Positions 8,791-15,502 of a DNA stretch of 34,020 bases are shown here, piece after piece. The stretch spans positions 1 to 34,020 of the forward strand of contig JARCRR010000124.1 of the NCBI GenBank assembly GCA_029850565.1, given 5' to 3'. Source of the stretch: Gallionella sp. (lineage in GTDB: Bacteria; Pseudomonadota; Gammaproteobacteria; Burkholderiales; Gallionellaceae). The translations under genes and the position numbers were made by a program. Position 1 is the first letter of the stretch. Every line of letters starts with the position of its first letter. The notes under the pieces were generated by a model. It had not been told where the DNA came from and made no database searches. It saw nothing but the letters and a program-made list of their open reading frames with translations.

Positions 8791-8977
8791 CTTTATCGGC
8801 AGTTGGTGCAGGTGCGTCCGCTTCATCAAGCGGTTTCTTCTTCGGGCGATTCTTGCTCGGGTCAGCGAAGTTGAAACGCCCGGCCAGCACGCAACCCTTC
8901 ATGCCAATGTCGCATGGCTTGTTCAGCACCTTCTGGCACTTCTCATCCACCTCATGCGGACAACCCCAACCGCCCAT
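8783..8977 (-). CDS. Conserved small cysteine-rich protein
   Basis: A 64-residue protein with four cysteines in the first half (GCPHEVDEKCQKV...PCDIGMKGC), followed by VLAGRFNF and a charged, proline-rich tail (KNRPKKKPLDEADAPAP). I recall near-identical small proteins in other betaproteobacteria, but no named family or function. The cysteine spacing could bind a metal. An AAGGA site with 7-base spacing supports the ATG at 8977. It lies 9 bases after yjdM and overlaps the phosphoesterase start, so the three are probably one transcript. Confidence 0.75.
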   Translation of the reverse strand: MGGWGCPHEVDEKCQKVLNKPCDIGMKGCVLAGRFNFADPSKNRPKKKPLDEADAPAPTADKDE

Positions 8978-8986
8978 GTGTAATCC

Positions 8987-9325
8987 TTAGGCCTTCTTCA
9001 CGAACTCCGTCTTCAGTTGCATCGCACCGATGCCATCGATCTTGCAGTCGATGTCGTGATCGCCATCCACCAATCGGATATTTTTCACCTTGGTGCCCAC
9101 CTTCACAACGGAAGACGAGCCTTTGATCTTCAAGTCCTTGATGACGGTAATCGTGTCTCCGTCATTCAACACCGTACCGAAAGCATCCTTGAACACCTTC
9201 ACTTCTTCTACTGCCTCAGCAGCGACTTTAGGCCATTCATGTGCGCACTCGGGGCAGACATAGTTGTCACCATCTTCGTAGGTGAATTCGGAACTGCATT
9301 TAGGGCACTTCGGTAAATCGATCAT
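8987..9325 (-). CDS. yjdM: YjdM/PhnA family zinc-ribbon protein
   Basis: A 112-residue cytoplasmic protein. Its N-terminal zinc ribbon (CPKCSSEFTYEDGDNYVCPEC, residues ~7-27) and C-terminal KOW/SH3-like PhnA domain (VLNDGDTITVIKDLKIKGSS...VKNIRLVDGDHDIDCKIDG) match YjdM throughout. The family was once called PhnA for alkylphosphonate uptake, but it is not a phosphonatase and its role is unclear. GGAG with 7-base spacing precedes the ATG. It heads a likely three-gene operon with the Cys-rich protein and the phosphoesterase. The 78 bases upstream are AT-richer and may carry the promoter. Confidence 0.92.
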   Translation of the reverse strand: MIDLPKCPKCSSEFTYEDGDNYVCPECAHEWPKVAAEAVEEVKVFKDAFGTVLNDGDTITVIKDLKIKGSSSVVKVGTKVKNIRLVDGDHDIDCKIDGIGAMQLKTEFVKKA

Positions 9326-9403
9326 TCAAAACTCCAAATAAATTTCAATAATGGCTTGCTGCTTTTGCGGAACGGGGGCGATAGGCGATGCCCATTTAAT
9401 GCA

Positions 9404-10078
9404 CTATTTCCCTCTACTCTCGTCTGTATAAGAACTCAGCAATCGTTCGAGGGCCAAAGTATCTGTATCGGAAAGTCTCCGAATGATGCTTTTTAATTCG
9501 TAAGATGTACTGAGCATGCTCTTCCTGAAGCCGATTGTTCTTACCAAAACATTCTGGCCATAGAACGAAATTGTGTAGGAGTATGGATGAGCATATGGAC
9601 TCTCAGGTACCAAATTTAAATAGCTCAGCCAAAGACTTCGATTCGCATTAAATATACCAACAAATTCTGAAACGGCCTGAGGGTCGCTAACCACCTTTGT
9701 CTTGATGGTGCTACTACCATAAGTATTGAATTTCGGCTTCTCCGAGGCTGCCGGACGGGCTGGATTGGTCCAGAACTTGACGGGCTCATCAAGAATCGAT
9801 GTGTATGAAGGCTGGCTTGGATTTTGAGCCTCGTAATATTCAAGAAATTTTCTATCGATTTTGATGGAGTGGTACTCACTCACTTCAATGCGATCAATAT
9901 TTTGAAGCTCCGGTAAGGTATAGCGAATCAGATCATTGGCAACGGCAGCAGAGGTTATCGCCGATCCATATACAACTGACTTACACCCTGAAAGCAAAGA
10001 ACAAACAACTGGCAGTATAAGAACCCAGAAGTAAAGACGTGGTGGGCGCCTGTATAAAATTTTAGAGCTTATATCCAC
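9404..10078 (-). CDS. Orphan lipoprotein of unknown function, AT-rich
   Basis: A 224-residue predicted lipoprotein. Basic residues (YRRPPR) precede a hydrophobic segment ending in the lipobox LLSGC, placing the lipidated cysteine at residue 32. The rest is mixed alpha/beta with no family I recognise; it includes the segments IEVSEYHSIKID and SYTISFYGQNVLVRTIG. Base composition is visibly AT-richer than the flanking ubiE and yjdM, with codons such as ATA, AAA and TTA, so it may be a recent arrival. The start is GTG at 10078, inside the end of ubiE (17-base overlap), with a GGTGG-type site upstream. It is therefore likely to be translated from the ubiE transcript. Confidence 0.7.
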   Translation of the reverse strand: MDISSKILYRRPPRLYFWVLILPVVCSLLSGCKSVVYGSAITSAAVANDLIRYTLPELQNIDRIEVSEYHSIKIDRKFLEYYEAQNPSQPSYTSILDEPVKFWTNPARPAASEKPKFNTYGSSTIKTKVVSDPQAVSEFVGIFNANRSLWLSYLNLVPESPYAHPYSYTISFYGQNVLVRTIGFRKSMLSTSYELKSIIRRLSDTDTLALERLLSSYTDESRGK

Positions 10079-10793
10079 GATGCACCGCCACCACCCCGCC
10101 CGTCATATTAAAGTACTCGACGCGCTCCAGTCCCGCATCGAGCATCATCTGTTTCAGCTCTTCCTGTCCCGGATGCATGCGGATGGATTCGGCGAGGTAG
10201 CGGTAGCTGTCGGCATCATTCGCAATCAGCTCGCCCATCTTGGGGAGTAGCTTGAAAGAGTAGAGGTCGTAGACTTTCTCTAGCGGTTTGGCGACCTTGG
10301 AGAATTCCAGCACGATGACCCGGCCACCGGGCTTGAGCACGCGTTTCATCTCGCGCAGGGCGGCATCTTTATGGGTGACGTTGCGCAGGCCGAAGGCGAT
10401 GCTGACGCAGTCGAAATAGTTGTCGGGGAAAGGCAGATGCTCGGCGTCGCATTGCGCGGTGGGTGTTGGCGTGCCGTTATCGATCATGCGGTCACGACCG
10501 ACGCGCAGCATGGCGTTATTGATGTCAGTGAGGATGACCTGACCACGACTACCGACCTTCTTCAGAAACAGCTTCGACAAGTCACCCGAACCACCCGCCA
10601 CATCCAATACACGCTGGCCTTCGTGTACGTTGGCCAAACCCACAGCGAACGGTTTCCACACGCGGTGCAAGCCGACCGACATGAGGTCGTTCATGATGTC
10701 GTATTTGCTGGCGACGGAGGTGAACACGCCCGCGACCTTCTTGGCTTTTTCGCTCTCGTCTACGGTCTCAAATCCGAAGTGGGTCTTGCTCAT
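10062..10793 (-). CDS. ubiE: Ubiquinone/menaquinone biosynthesis C-methyltransferase UbiE
   Basis: This SAM-dependent methyltransferase performs the C-methylation step of ubiquinone (and, where present, menaquinone) synthesis. The 243 residues are standard for the family. Visible features are the N-terminal THFGFETVDESEKAKKVAGVF, the SAM-binding VLDVAGGSGDL, the UbiE signature SIAFGLRNVTHKDAALREM, and the terminal GGVVAVHRGYKL. AAGGAG, 8 bases before the ATG at 10793, is a strong ribosome site. Downstream, the orphan lipoprotein gene overlaps its end; upstream is a REP-like repeat. Confidence 0.97.
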   Translation of the reverse strand: MSKTHFGFETVDESEKAKKVAGVFTSVASKYDIMNDLMSVGLHRVWKPFAVGLANVHEGQRVLDVAGGSGDLSKLFLKKVGSRGQVILTDINNAMLRVGRDRMIDNGTPTPTAQCDAEHLPFPDNYFDCVSIAFGLRNVTHKDAALREMKRVLKPGGRVIVLEFSKVAKPLEKVYDLYSFKLLPKMGELIANDADSYRYLAESIRMHPGQEELKQMMLDAGLERVEYFNMTGGVVAVHRGYKL

Positions 10794-10813
10794 GGTGATA
10801 CTCCTTTGGTTCT

Positions 10814-10880
10814 GTCATTCCGGCGCAGGCCGGAATCCAGTTTCTAAAATTACTGGACACCGGCCTTCGCCGGTGTGACG
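10814..10880. repeat. REP-like hairpin doublet, copy 1
   Basis: Two adjacent imperfect hairpins lie in the gap between ubiE and the DUF971 gene. The first is CATTCCGGCGCAGGCCGGAA; the second is ACACCGGCCTTCGCCGGTGT. An AT-rich spacer of about 16 bases separates them, bounded by CCAG and CTGG. The whole unit recurs inverted at 11735-11802. It could act as a transcription attenuator or mRNA stabiliser downstream of the DUF971 gene. Confidence 0.85.
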
Positions 10881-10884
10881 GCAT

Positions 10885-11235
10885 TTATTTATCGCGGCTC
10901 TTGCCAGCAGCTTCCAACTTGCCCAGATAGTCATGCCACATGGCATCTTGGTATTGCCCCAGCTCGTGCAGGTAATCCCACGAGAACAGCCCGGTATCGT
11001 GCCCATCATCAAAACTGATCTTGAGTGCGTATTGCCCGACGGGTTCGATACCGGTGATGCCTACATCTCGCTTGCCGACTTGCAGGGTCTCCTGCCCCTT
11101 GCCGTGGCCGCGCACTTCGGCGGAGGGTGAGTACACGCGCAGGAACTCGGCAGGCAATTTGTAACGCGCACCGTCGTCGAAAGCAATCTCAAGCACCTTG
11201 GACTTCTGGTGCAGGATGATGTCGGTGGGTGTCAT
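10885..11235 (-). CDS. DUF971 domain protein
   Basis: A 116-residue cytoplasmic protein of the DUF971 family, which resembles the N-terminal domain of gamma-butyrobetaine hydroxylase. Visible family features are LEIAFDDGARYKLPAEFLRVYSPSAE and the C-terminal segment KISFDDGHDTGLFSWDYLHELG. It probably binds a metal or a partner protein; no enzymatic role is known. The ATG at 11235 overlaps the rfaE2 stop by 4 bases (ATGA), showing translational coupling. In many betaproteobacteria the gene sits directly beside ubiE (from memory), as here. An upstream in-frame extension is a shadow of rfaE2. Confidence 0.88.
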   Translation of the reverse strand: MTPTDIILHQKSKVLEIAFDDGARYKLPAEFLRVYSPSAEVRGHGKGQETLQVGKRDVGITGIEPVGQYALKISFDDGHDTGLFSWDYLHELGQYQDAMWHDYLGKLEAAGKSRDK

Positions 11236-11717
11236 AGCGAGCGTATCTTTTTCAGCAGCGCGGTGGTGGAGCGCTCGTGCAGGAAAGGGATGCTGTGCAC
11301 CGAGCCGCCCCAGCCTTGCACTTCCTTGCTGCCCACGATGTTCTCCGGCTTCCAGTCGCCGCCCTTCACCAGCTTGTCTGGATGACAAGCGAGGACGAGA
11401 TTGAGCGGTGTGTCTTCGTCGAACTGCACCACCAGACTCACCGATTCCAGCGAAGCCAACACCGCCATGCGGTCGTCTTGCTGATTGATGGGGCGGTCGT
11501 CGCCTTTGCCTTGGCGCTTCACCGAGGCATCGCTGTTCACGCCGACGATGAGCGATGCGCCGAGTGCGCGCGCCTGTGCGAGGTAAGTGACATGGCCGCG
11601 ATGCAGCACATCGAAGCAACCGTTGGTGAACACCAGCGGACGCGGCAAGGCGGCGACCTTGGCTGCGAGGTCAGCGGCTGTGGCGATCTTGTCTTCAAAT
11701 GTAGGAGTTGGATACAC
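11232..11717 (-). CDS. rfaE2: D-glycero-beta-D-manno-heptose 1-phosphate adenylyltransferase
   Basis: This enzyme activates heptose-1-phosphate with ATP to ADP-heptose for the LPS inner core. It corresponds to only the C-terminal half of E. coli HldE. The 161 residues contain the cytidylyltransferase-like motif TNGCFDVLHRGHVTYL with the HxGH catalytic histidines, VGVNSDASVKRQGKG, and the downstream LVKGGDWKPENIVG. The kinase half (RfaE1) is not in this window, so the two activities are encoded separately. The start is GTG at 11717, preceded by AGAGG with 7-base spacing; no in-frame ATG exists upstream. GmhA, an earlier enzyme of the same pathway, is encoded nearby. Confidence 0.93.
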   Translation of the reverse strand: MYPTPTFEDKIATAADLAAKVAALPRPLVFTNGCFDVLHRGHVTYLAQARALGASLIVGVNSDASVKRQGKGDDRPINQQDDRMAVLASLESVSLVVQFDEDTPLNLVLACHPDKLVKGGDWKPENIVGSKEVQGWGGSVHSIPFLHERSTTALLKKIRSL

Positions 11718-11734
11718 ATAAACCTCTAGTAATT

Positions 11735-11802
11735 CGTCACACCGGCGAAGGCCGATGTCCAGTTGATTTAAACACTGGATTCCGGCCTGCGCCGGAATGA
11801 CG
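11735..11802. repeat. REP-like hairpin doublet, copy 2 (inverted)
   Basis: This unit is the reverse complement of the one at 10814-10880, with the same two hairpins and a spacer that differs at several positions. Together the copies bracket the rfaE2-DUF971 gene pair. It lies between dolP and rfaE2 on the minus-strand transcript. No transposase gene is present in the window. Confidence 0.85.
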
Positions 11803-11827
11803 ATATCTGAATATTCTTTGCTTACAC

Positions 11828-12379
11828 TTAATCCATGTACTCAAAAACACGCACCACTTTCTGGACTCCATTGGTGGTGCTAGCGATCTCGGAAGCCGCA
11901 TCCGCTTCCGCATGGTTCACGATTCCCATCAGGTACACCACGCCGCCTTCGGTGAACACTTTGATGTGGTCGCGGTTGAATGCCTTGCTGCTGAGGAAAC
12001 GGTTGCGCACATCGCCGCTCACGCCGGAATCACTGCTACGCGCACCGCTGCTGGACACGCCTGCCACTTGCAATTCATTGGCGATGCCCTTCACCGGCGG
12101 GATGCCGCCGACGATACGTTCGATGTCCATCTTGGCTGCCTCGTTCGCCACCTGCCCGGTGATGAGCGCGTAACGGTTGAAACAGGTCACGCTCACTTGC
12201 GCATTGAACTTGTATTTCTCCGCGATGCGCTGCTGCGCTTTGTTCTCGATGTTCTGGTCATCCAGCACGGTACCCTGTGTGCGGCGCTCGTTCGCCCCGG
12301 CCAACGCACTGCCACCTTGAGCGCATCCCGCCAACGCACCCAGCAAGACCAACATTGCCACTATCCAGACATTACGCAT
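11828..12379 (-). CDS. dolP: BON-domain outer-membrane lipoprotein, DolP/YraP-like
   Basis: A 183-residue lipoprotein with signal peptide and lipobox (LGALAGC; Cys19), followed by two BON domains. BON1 covers about residues 40-105 (IENKAQQRIAEKY...VSVTCFNRYALITGQV); BON2 covers about residues 120-183 (VRNRFLSSKAFNRDHIKVFTEGGVVYLMGIV). In E. coli, DolP supports outer-membrane integrity and the BAM complex. The strong GGAGG 5 bases before the ATG at 12379 decides the start over an upstream in-frame codon. The gene overlaps gmhA by 8 bases. The order lpoA-yraN-SIS protein-dolP is conserved in gammaproteobacteria too. Confidence 0.9.
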   Translation of the reverse strand: MRNVWIVAMLVLLGALAGCAQGGSALAGANERRTQGTVLDDQNIENKAQQRIAEKYKFNAQVSVTCFNRYALITGQVANEAAKMDIERIVGGIPPVKGIANELQVAGVSSSGARSSDSGVSGDVRNRFLSSKAFNRDHIKVFTEGGVVYLMGIVNHAEADAASEIASTTNGVQKVVRVFEYMD

Positions 12380-12968
12380 CTTCGCCTCCGAGTAAGACAT
12401 GATCGATCACATCGCACAGGCAGTGCAGTGTGAGCAAATGGACTTCCTGCACGCGCGCGGTACGTTGCGCCGGTACACACAAATGGAAATCGGTCGGTTT
12501 CAGCATCGCCGCCATTTTGCCGCCTTCTCGGCCGGTGAGCGCGACCACCACCATGTTGCGCTCATGCGCCGCCGTGATGGCATCCATCACATTGGGCGAG
12601 TTGCCGCTGGTGGAGATGGCGAGCAGCACATCGCCTTCCATGCCCAGTGCGCGCACCTGCTTGGAGAAGATCTGTTTGTAGTCGTAGTCGTTGGCGATGG
12701 AGGTCAGCACGGAACTGTCCGTCGCCAGCGAGATGGCGGGCAGACCCGGACGTTCCACTTCGAAACGATTGATGAGCTCGGCCGCAAAGTGCTGGGCATC
12801 GCCCGCCGAACCGCCGTTGCCGCAGGCCAGTATCTTGCCGTCATGCAGCAGGCATTTGACCATGGCCTGTGCCGCCTCGACGATGGGTTTGGCCATCACT
12901 TTCTTGCTTTGCAGTTTGATCTCGGCGCTATCGTCGAAGTGTTGGCTGACGCGTTTGATGAGTGTCAT
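12372..12968 (-). CDS. gmhA: Phosphoheptose isomerase GmhA (SIS domain)
   Basis: This 198-residue SIS-fold enzyme converts sedoheptulose-7-phosphate to D-glycero-D-manno-heptose-7-phosphate, the first step to LPS heptose. Key sequences are ACGNGGSAGDAQHFAAEL, NRFEVERPGLPA, LLAISTSGNSPNV, LTGREGGKMA and VQEVHLLTLHCLCD. In this genomic position E. coli carries the DnaA-binding paralogue DiaA, which lacks the catalytic Glu and His of GmhA. Here both the glutamate (HFAAEL) and the histidine (LLTLH) are present, as in Pseudomonas GmhA at the same locus, so I call it GmhA. It overlaps dolP by 8 bases. A DnaA-related role cannot be excluded. Confidence 0.88.
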   Translation of the reverse strand: MTLIKRVSQHFDDSAEIKLQSKKVMAKPIVEAAQAMVKCLLHDGKILACGNGGSAGDAQHFAAELINRFEVERPGLPAISLATDSSVLTSIANDYDYKQIFSKQVRALGMEGDVLLAISTSGNSPNVMDAITAAHERNMVVVALTGREGGKMAAMLKPTDFHLCVPAQRTARVQEVHLLTLHCLCDVIDHVLLGGEDA

Positions 12969-13007
12969 ATCTCTGGAGAAGAGTTGTGGAATGGGGCGGA
13001 TTTTACC

Positions 13008-13352
13008 TTAAAGCTCGAATGCGTTCTTGACCCACTCGATACCCGATTCACCTTCGGGTGTGGTCAGCAAGATAGCGTCGAAGCGGCACGGCGGGATAAG
13101 GGGCAGATTGCTCAGATAGTGTTGCGCGGTATGCACGAGTTTGGCTTGCTTGCGCGCATCGATGCTGGCTGCCGCTCCGCCGAAATCACTGCGGCTGCGC
13201 ATACGCACCTCGGCGAACACCAAGGTGTCGCCATCCTTCAGGATGAGATCGATCTCGCCGTAACGGCAACGGTAATTGGCTTGGATGAGTCGCAGACCTT
13301 GCTGCTGCAGGAAGCGCGCCGCAGTCTGTTCGGCCTGCGCGCCCGACTTCAT
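13008..13352 (-). CDS. yraN: YraN family putative endonuclease (UPF0102)
   Basis: A 114-residue cytoplasmic protein of the UPF0102/YraN family with the restriction-endonuclease-like core. Visible are GAQAEQTAARFLQQQGL, the acidic GEIDLILKDGDTLVFAEVRMRS (PD-(D/E)XK-type motif with EVR in place of EVK, as in E. coli YraN), and the GGAAASIDARKQAKL segment. The physiological substrate is unknown. Its ATG overlaps the lpoA stop by 4 bases, indicating translational coupling. The block lpoA-yraN-gmhA-dolP is a long-standing syntenic group. Confidence 0.93.
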   Translation of the reverse strand: MKSGAQAEQTAARFLQQQGLRLIQANYRCRYGEIDLILKDGDTLVFAEVRMRSRSDFGGAAASIDARKQAKLVHTAQHYLSNLPLIPPCRFDAILLTTPEGESGIEWVKNAFEL

Positions 13353-14572
13353 TGCTGCGGCTTGCTTTCCACCAACTGGGGGCGTCCGTCGAGCGGAATA
13401 CCTTGGCCTTGGCGCAATACCGCAGGCATCGCTTCACGTTCCAGCAAGTGCCCGTTCAAGCCGATCTTGCCGGTCACGCCATCCATGGGCAGCGAGTTGA
13501 TGGTGTCGTGCTGGTAGAAGATTTGCAGCAAACGGTAGGCGTCGATACCGAGTGCATACAGACGTTCCATGTCTTGCGGCAAGGGCGGTACGACGCGCTG
13601 ATACACCATCACGGCCGGATGATCCGGCTGCAATACCCAAGGCATATCCACGAATCTCACTTCCGCCAGGTCGAAGTTCACCAGATTGTTGGCATTGCCG
13701 GAGAACACTTGCGAGCTCGCATAGACCGGCAACAGGTTGCTGATATAAGGACGCAGCAGACGCGCCTTATCCACCTCGGCAGCGAGGAACACCATGTTGC
13801 CCGGATCGGTCGGTATGAGTCGCAAAGGTGCTGTGTCGCCGGAGTAGACGATCTCGGACAGGATAATGCCGCCCGAGCGTTGCCAATTGCCCGAGAACGC
13901 TTGCGCCAGACGCTTCGACAACGCCGTGTCGGTGCGCACGATGGTCGCGCTCAACAGTCCGGCCTTGGTCGCCAACTCCGCGACTTGGTGAGCCTCTTGA
14001 TCCGCAGGCAGGCCGAAGAAATAAAGCTGATCGGCACGGGGTGCATCGATCACGTTCAGCGCCAAAGTCGGCACCGCCACCTTGGAGCTGGTTGCCAGTG
14101 CGACCACGCCATTACGGGTGAGCGGGCCGGCAACAGAAAGCGCTCCCGCTTTGATCGCTCGTTGGTACAGCGCGAGCACTTCCGTCTTTTCGTCGTTGCA
14201 AGGGTAGATGCGCACCGGCAGGCCGTTCGCTTGTTGGGCGGCAGCAGCCATGAAGCCTTGCTGGACGGCTTCCGCCGCTTTGCCGAATGCAGCCGATTTC
14301 AACGGCAGGATCAATGCGATGTGATGCTCTGTCGGCTCGTTTGGAACAGCTTCGCCAGAGGAAACGACCTCGACTGCCGGCTCGGTGACCACACCGGTGG
14401 TGGCGACCGGCTGTGCCGAAGCGGGTGTCGTGGTTGGCGCTTTAGCTGTGTGTGCAGGCGCTGGAACGGCAGAGGTCGTCGCAGGCGGAGTGGCGCAGCC
14501 AAAAAGGCTCACGTATAGTGCGGCGATCAACAAACCGCGTAACCATTTCGATTCAGAGGCGACAACTTGCAT
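13349..14572 (-). CDS. lpoA: LpoA-like (LppC family) outer-membrane lipoprotein, short form
   Basis: In E. coli, LpoA activates the peptidoglycan synthase PBP1A from the outer membrane. This protein has 407 residues, against about 680 in E. coli. A lipoprotein signal (GLLIAALYVSLFGC, Cys26) is followed by a Pro/Ala/Thr-rich linker (residues ~27-75) and then directly by the periplasmic-binding-protein-like LppC domain (HIALILPLKSAAFGKAAEAVQQGF through DMERLYALGIDAYRLLQ). The N-terminal TPR-like domain is absent. I use the ATG at 14572 rather than a TTG at 14587. The start overlaps the divergent rsmI start. Confidence 0.87.
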   Translation of the reverse strand: MQVVASESKWLRGLLIAALYVSLFGCATPPATTSAVPAPAHTAKAPTTTPASAQPVATTGVVTEPAVEVVSSGEAVPNEPTEHHIALILPLKSAAFGKAAEAVQQGFMAAAAQQANGLPVRIYPCNDEKTEVLALYQRAIKAGALSVAGPLTRNGVVALATSSKVAVPTLALNVIDAPRADQLYFFGLPADQEAHQVAELATKAGLLSATIVRTDTALSKRLAQAFSGNWQRSGGIILSEIVYSGDTAPLRLIPTDPGNMVFLAAEVDKARLLRPYISNLLPVYASSQVFSGNANNLVNFDLAEVRFVDMPWVLQPDHPAVMVYQRVVPPLPQDMERLYALGIDAYRLLQIFYQHDTINSLPMDGVTGKIGLNGHLLEREAMPAVLRQGQGIPLDGRPQLVESKPQQ

Positions 14573-15427
14573 ATCAAAGCCGATCAAAAATTGGAGTGCG
14601 CATTATATGTAGTCGCCACCCCGATTGGGAACTTAAGCGATATTACTTTGCGCGCAATCGAAGTATTGAGCGCAGCCGACACCATCGCAGCAGAAGACAC
14701 GCGCAATACCAAGTATCTATTGCAGCATCACGGAATCAACGATGCGCGCCTGTTGGCTTTGCATCAGCACAACGAGCGCGGCGCGGCGGAGAAGATCGTC
14801 GCGCTATTGGGCCAAGGCCTCAGCGTCGCACTGGTGACCGACGCGGGAACGCCCACGGTGAGCGATCCCGGTGCGTTGCTGGTCGATGCGGTACGCAATG
14901 CCGGATACCGTGTCATCCCCATTCCGGGCGCAAGCGCCGTCGTCACCGCGTTGTCCGCCTCCGGTCTGAGTGCGCCACATTTCCTGTTCTATGGCTTCCT
15001 GCCCAACAAATCCAGCGCACGCTGTAGCGCCTTGCAGACATTGGTCGAGCATCCCTACACCCTGGTGTTCTACGAAGCACCGCACCGTATCCTGGATTGT
15101 GCGAAGGACCTGCTCACCGTGTTCGGCGGCGAGCGCGAGGTCGTGTTCGCGCGCGAGATCACCAAGTTGTTCGAGAGCCTCCACCGCTGCAAATTGAGCG
15201 CGGCCTTGGATTGGCTGAACAGCGACCCCAACAACCTGCGCGGCGAGTTCGTACTGTTGGTCTCCGGCGCACAGCCGCGCGAAGGCTTGGATGCGGAGAC
15301 CGAGAAGACCTTGTCTCTGTTGCTGGAGGAGTTGCCGCTCAAACAGGCGGTGCAACTGGCGGTGAAGATCACGGGCGGCAACAAGAACGAGTTATATGAG
15401 CGCGCGCTTGCCCTCAAGCAACAATGA
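14567..15427 (+). CDS. rsmI: 16S rRNA (cytidine1402-2'-O)-methyltransferase RsmI
   Basis: This enzyme methylates the ribose 2'-OH of C1402 in the ribosomal decoding centre using SAM. It has 286 residues, the usual size, with the tetrapyrrole-methylase fold. Signatures are LYVVATPIGNLSDITLRA, IAAEDTRNTKYLL, LVTDAGTPTVSDPG, IPGASAVVTALSASGL and FYEAPHRI. No ATG is available. The TTG at 14567 is supported by AGAGG 7 bases upstream and by about ten leading residues as in E. coli. Its first six bases overlap the first codons of lpoA on the other strand. It is divergent from lpoA, as in E. coli. Confidence 0.95.
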   Translation: MHIKADQKLECALYVVATPIGNLSDITLRAIEVLSAADTIAAEDTRNTKYLLQHHGINDARLLALHQHNERGAAEKIVALLGQGLSVALVTDAGTPTVSDPGALLVDAVRNAGYRVIPIPGASAVVTALSASGLSAPHFLFYGFLPNKSSARCSALQTLVEHPYTLVFYEAPHRILDCAKDLLTVFGGEREVVFAREITKLFESLHRCKLSAALDWLNSDPNNLRGEFVLLVSGAQPREGLDAETEKTLSLLLEELPLKQAVQLAVKITGGNKNELYERALALKQQ

Positions 15428-15502
15428 GGAAACGGTTGTTATCTGTTTGCCCTTTGCTAAACTTCGGCCACAACGATCAATGACCAAAGGTTGCATGACA
15501 CC

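Noticed and set aside
10814..11802. CRISPR-like repeats
   Set aside because: Only two units, in opposite orientation, with internal hairpins and genes between them; no spacer array.
12372..12968. Calling the SIS protein DiaA from synteny alone
   Set aside because: The GmhA catalytic Glu and His are both present, and Pseudomonas has GmhA at the same locus.
13352..14518. 388-codon open frame antisense to lpoA
   Set aside because: Same shadow effect; Arg/His-rich with no recognisable domain.
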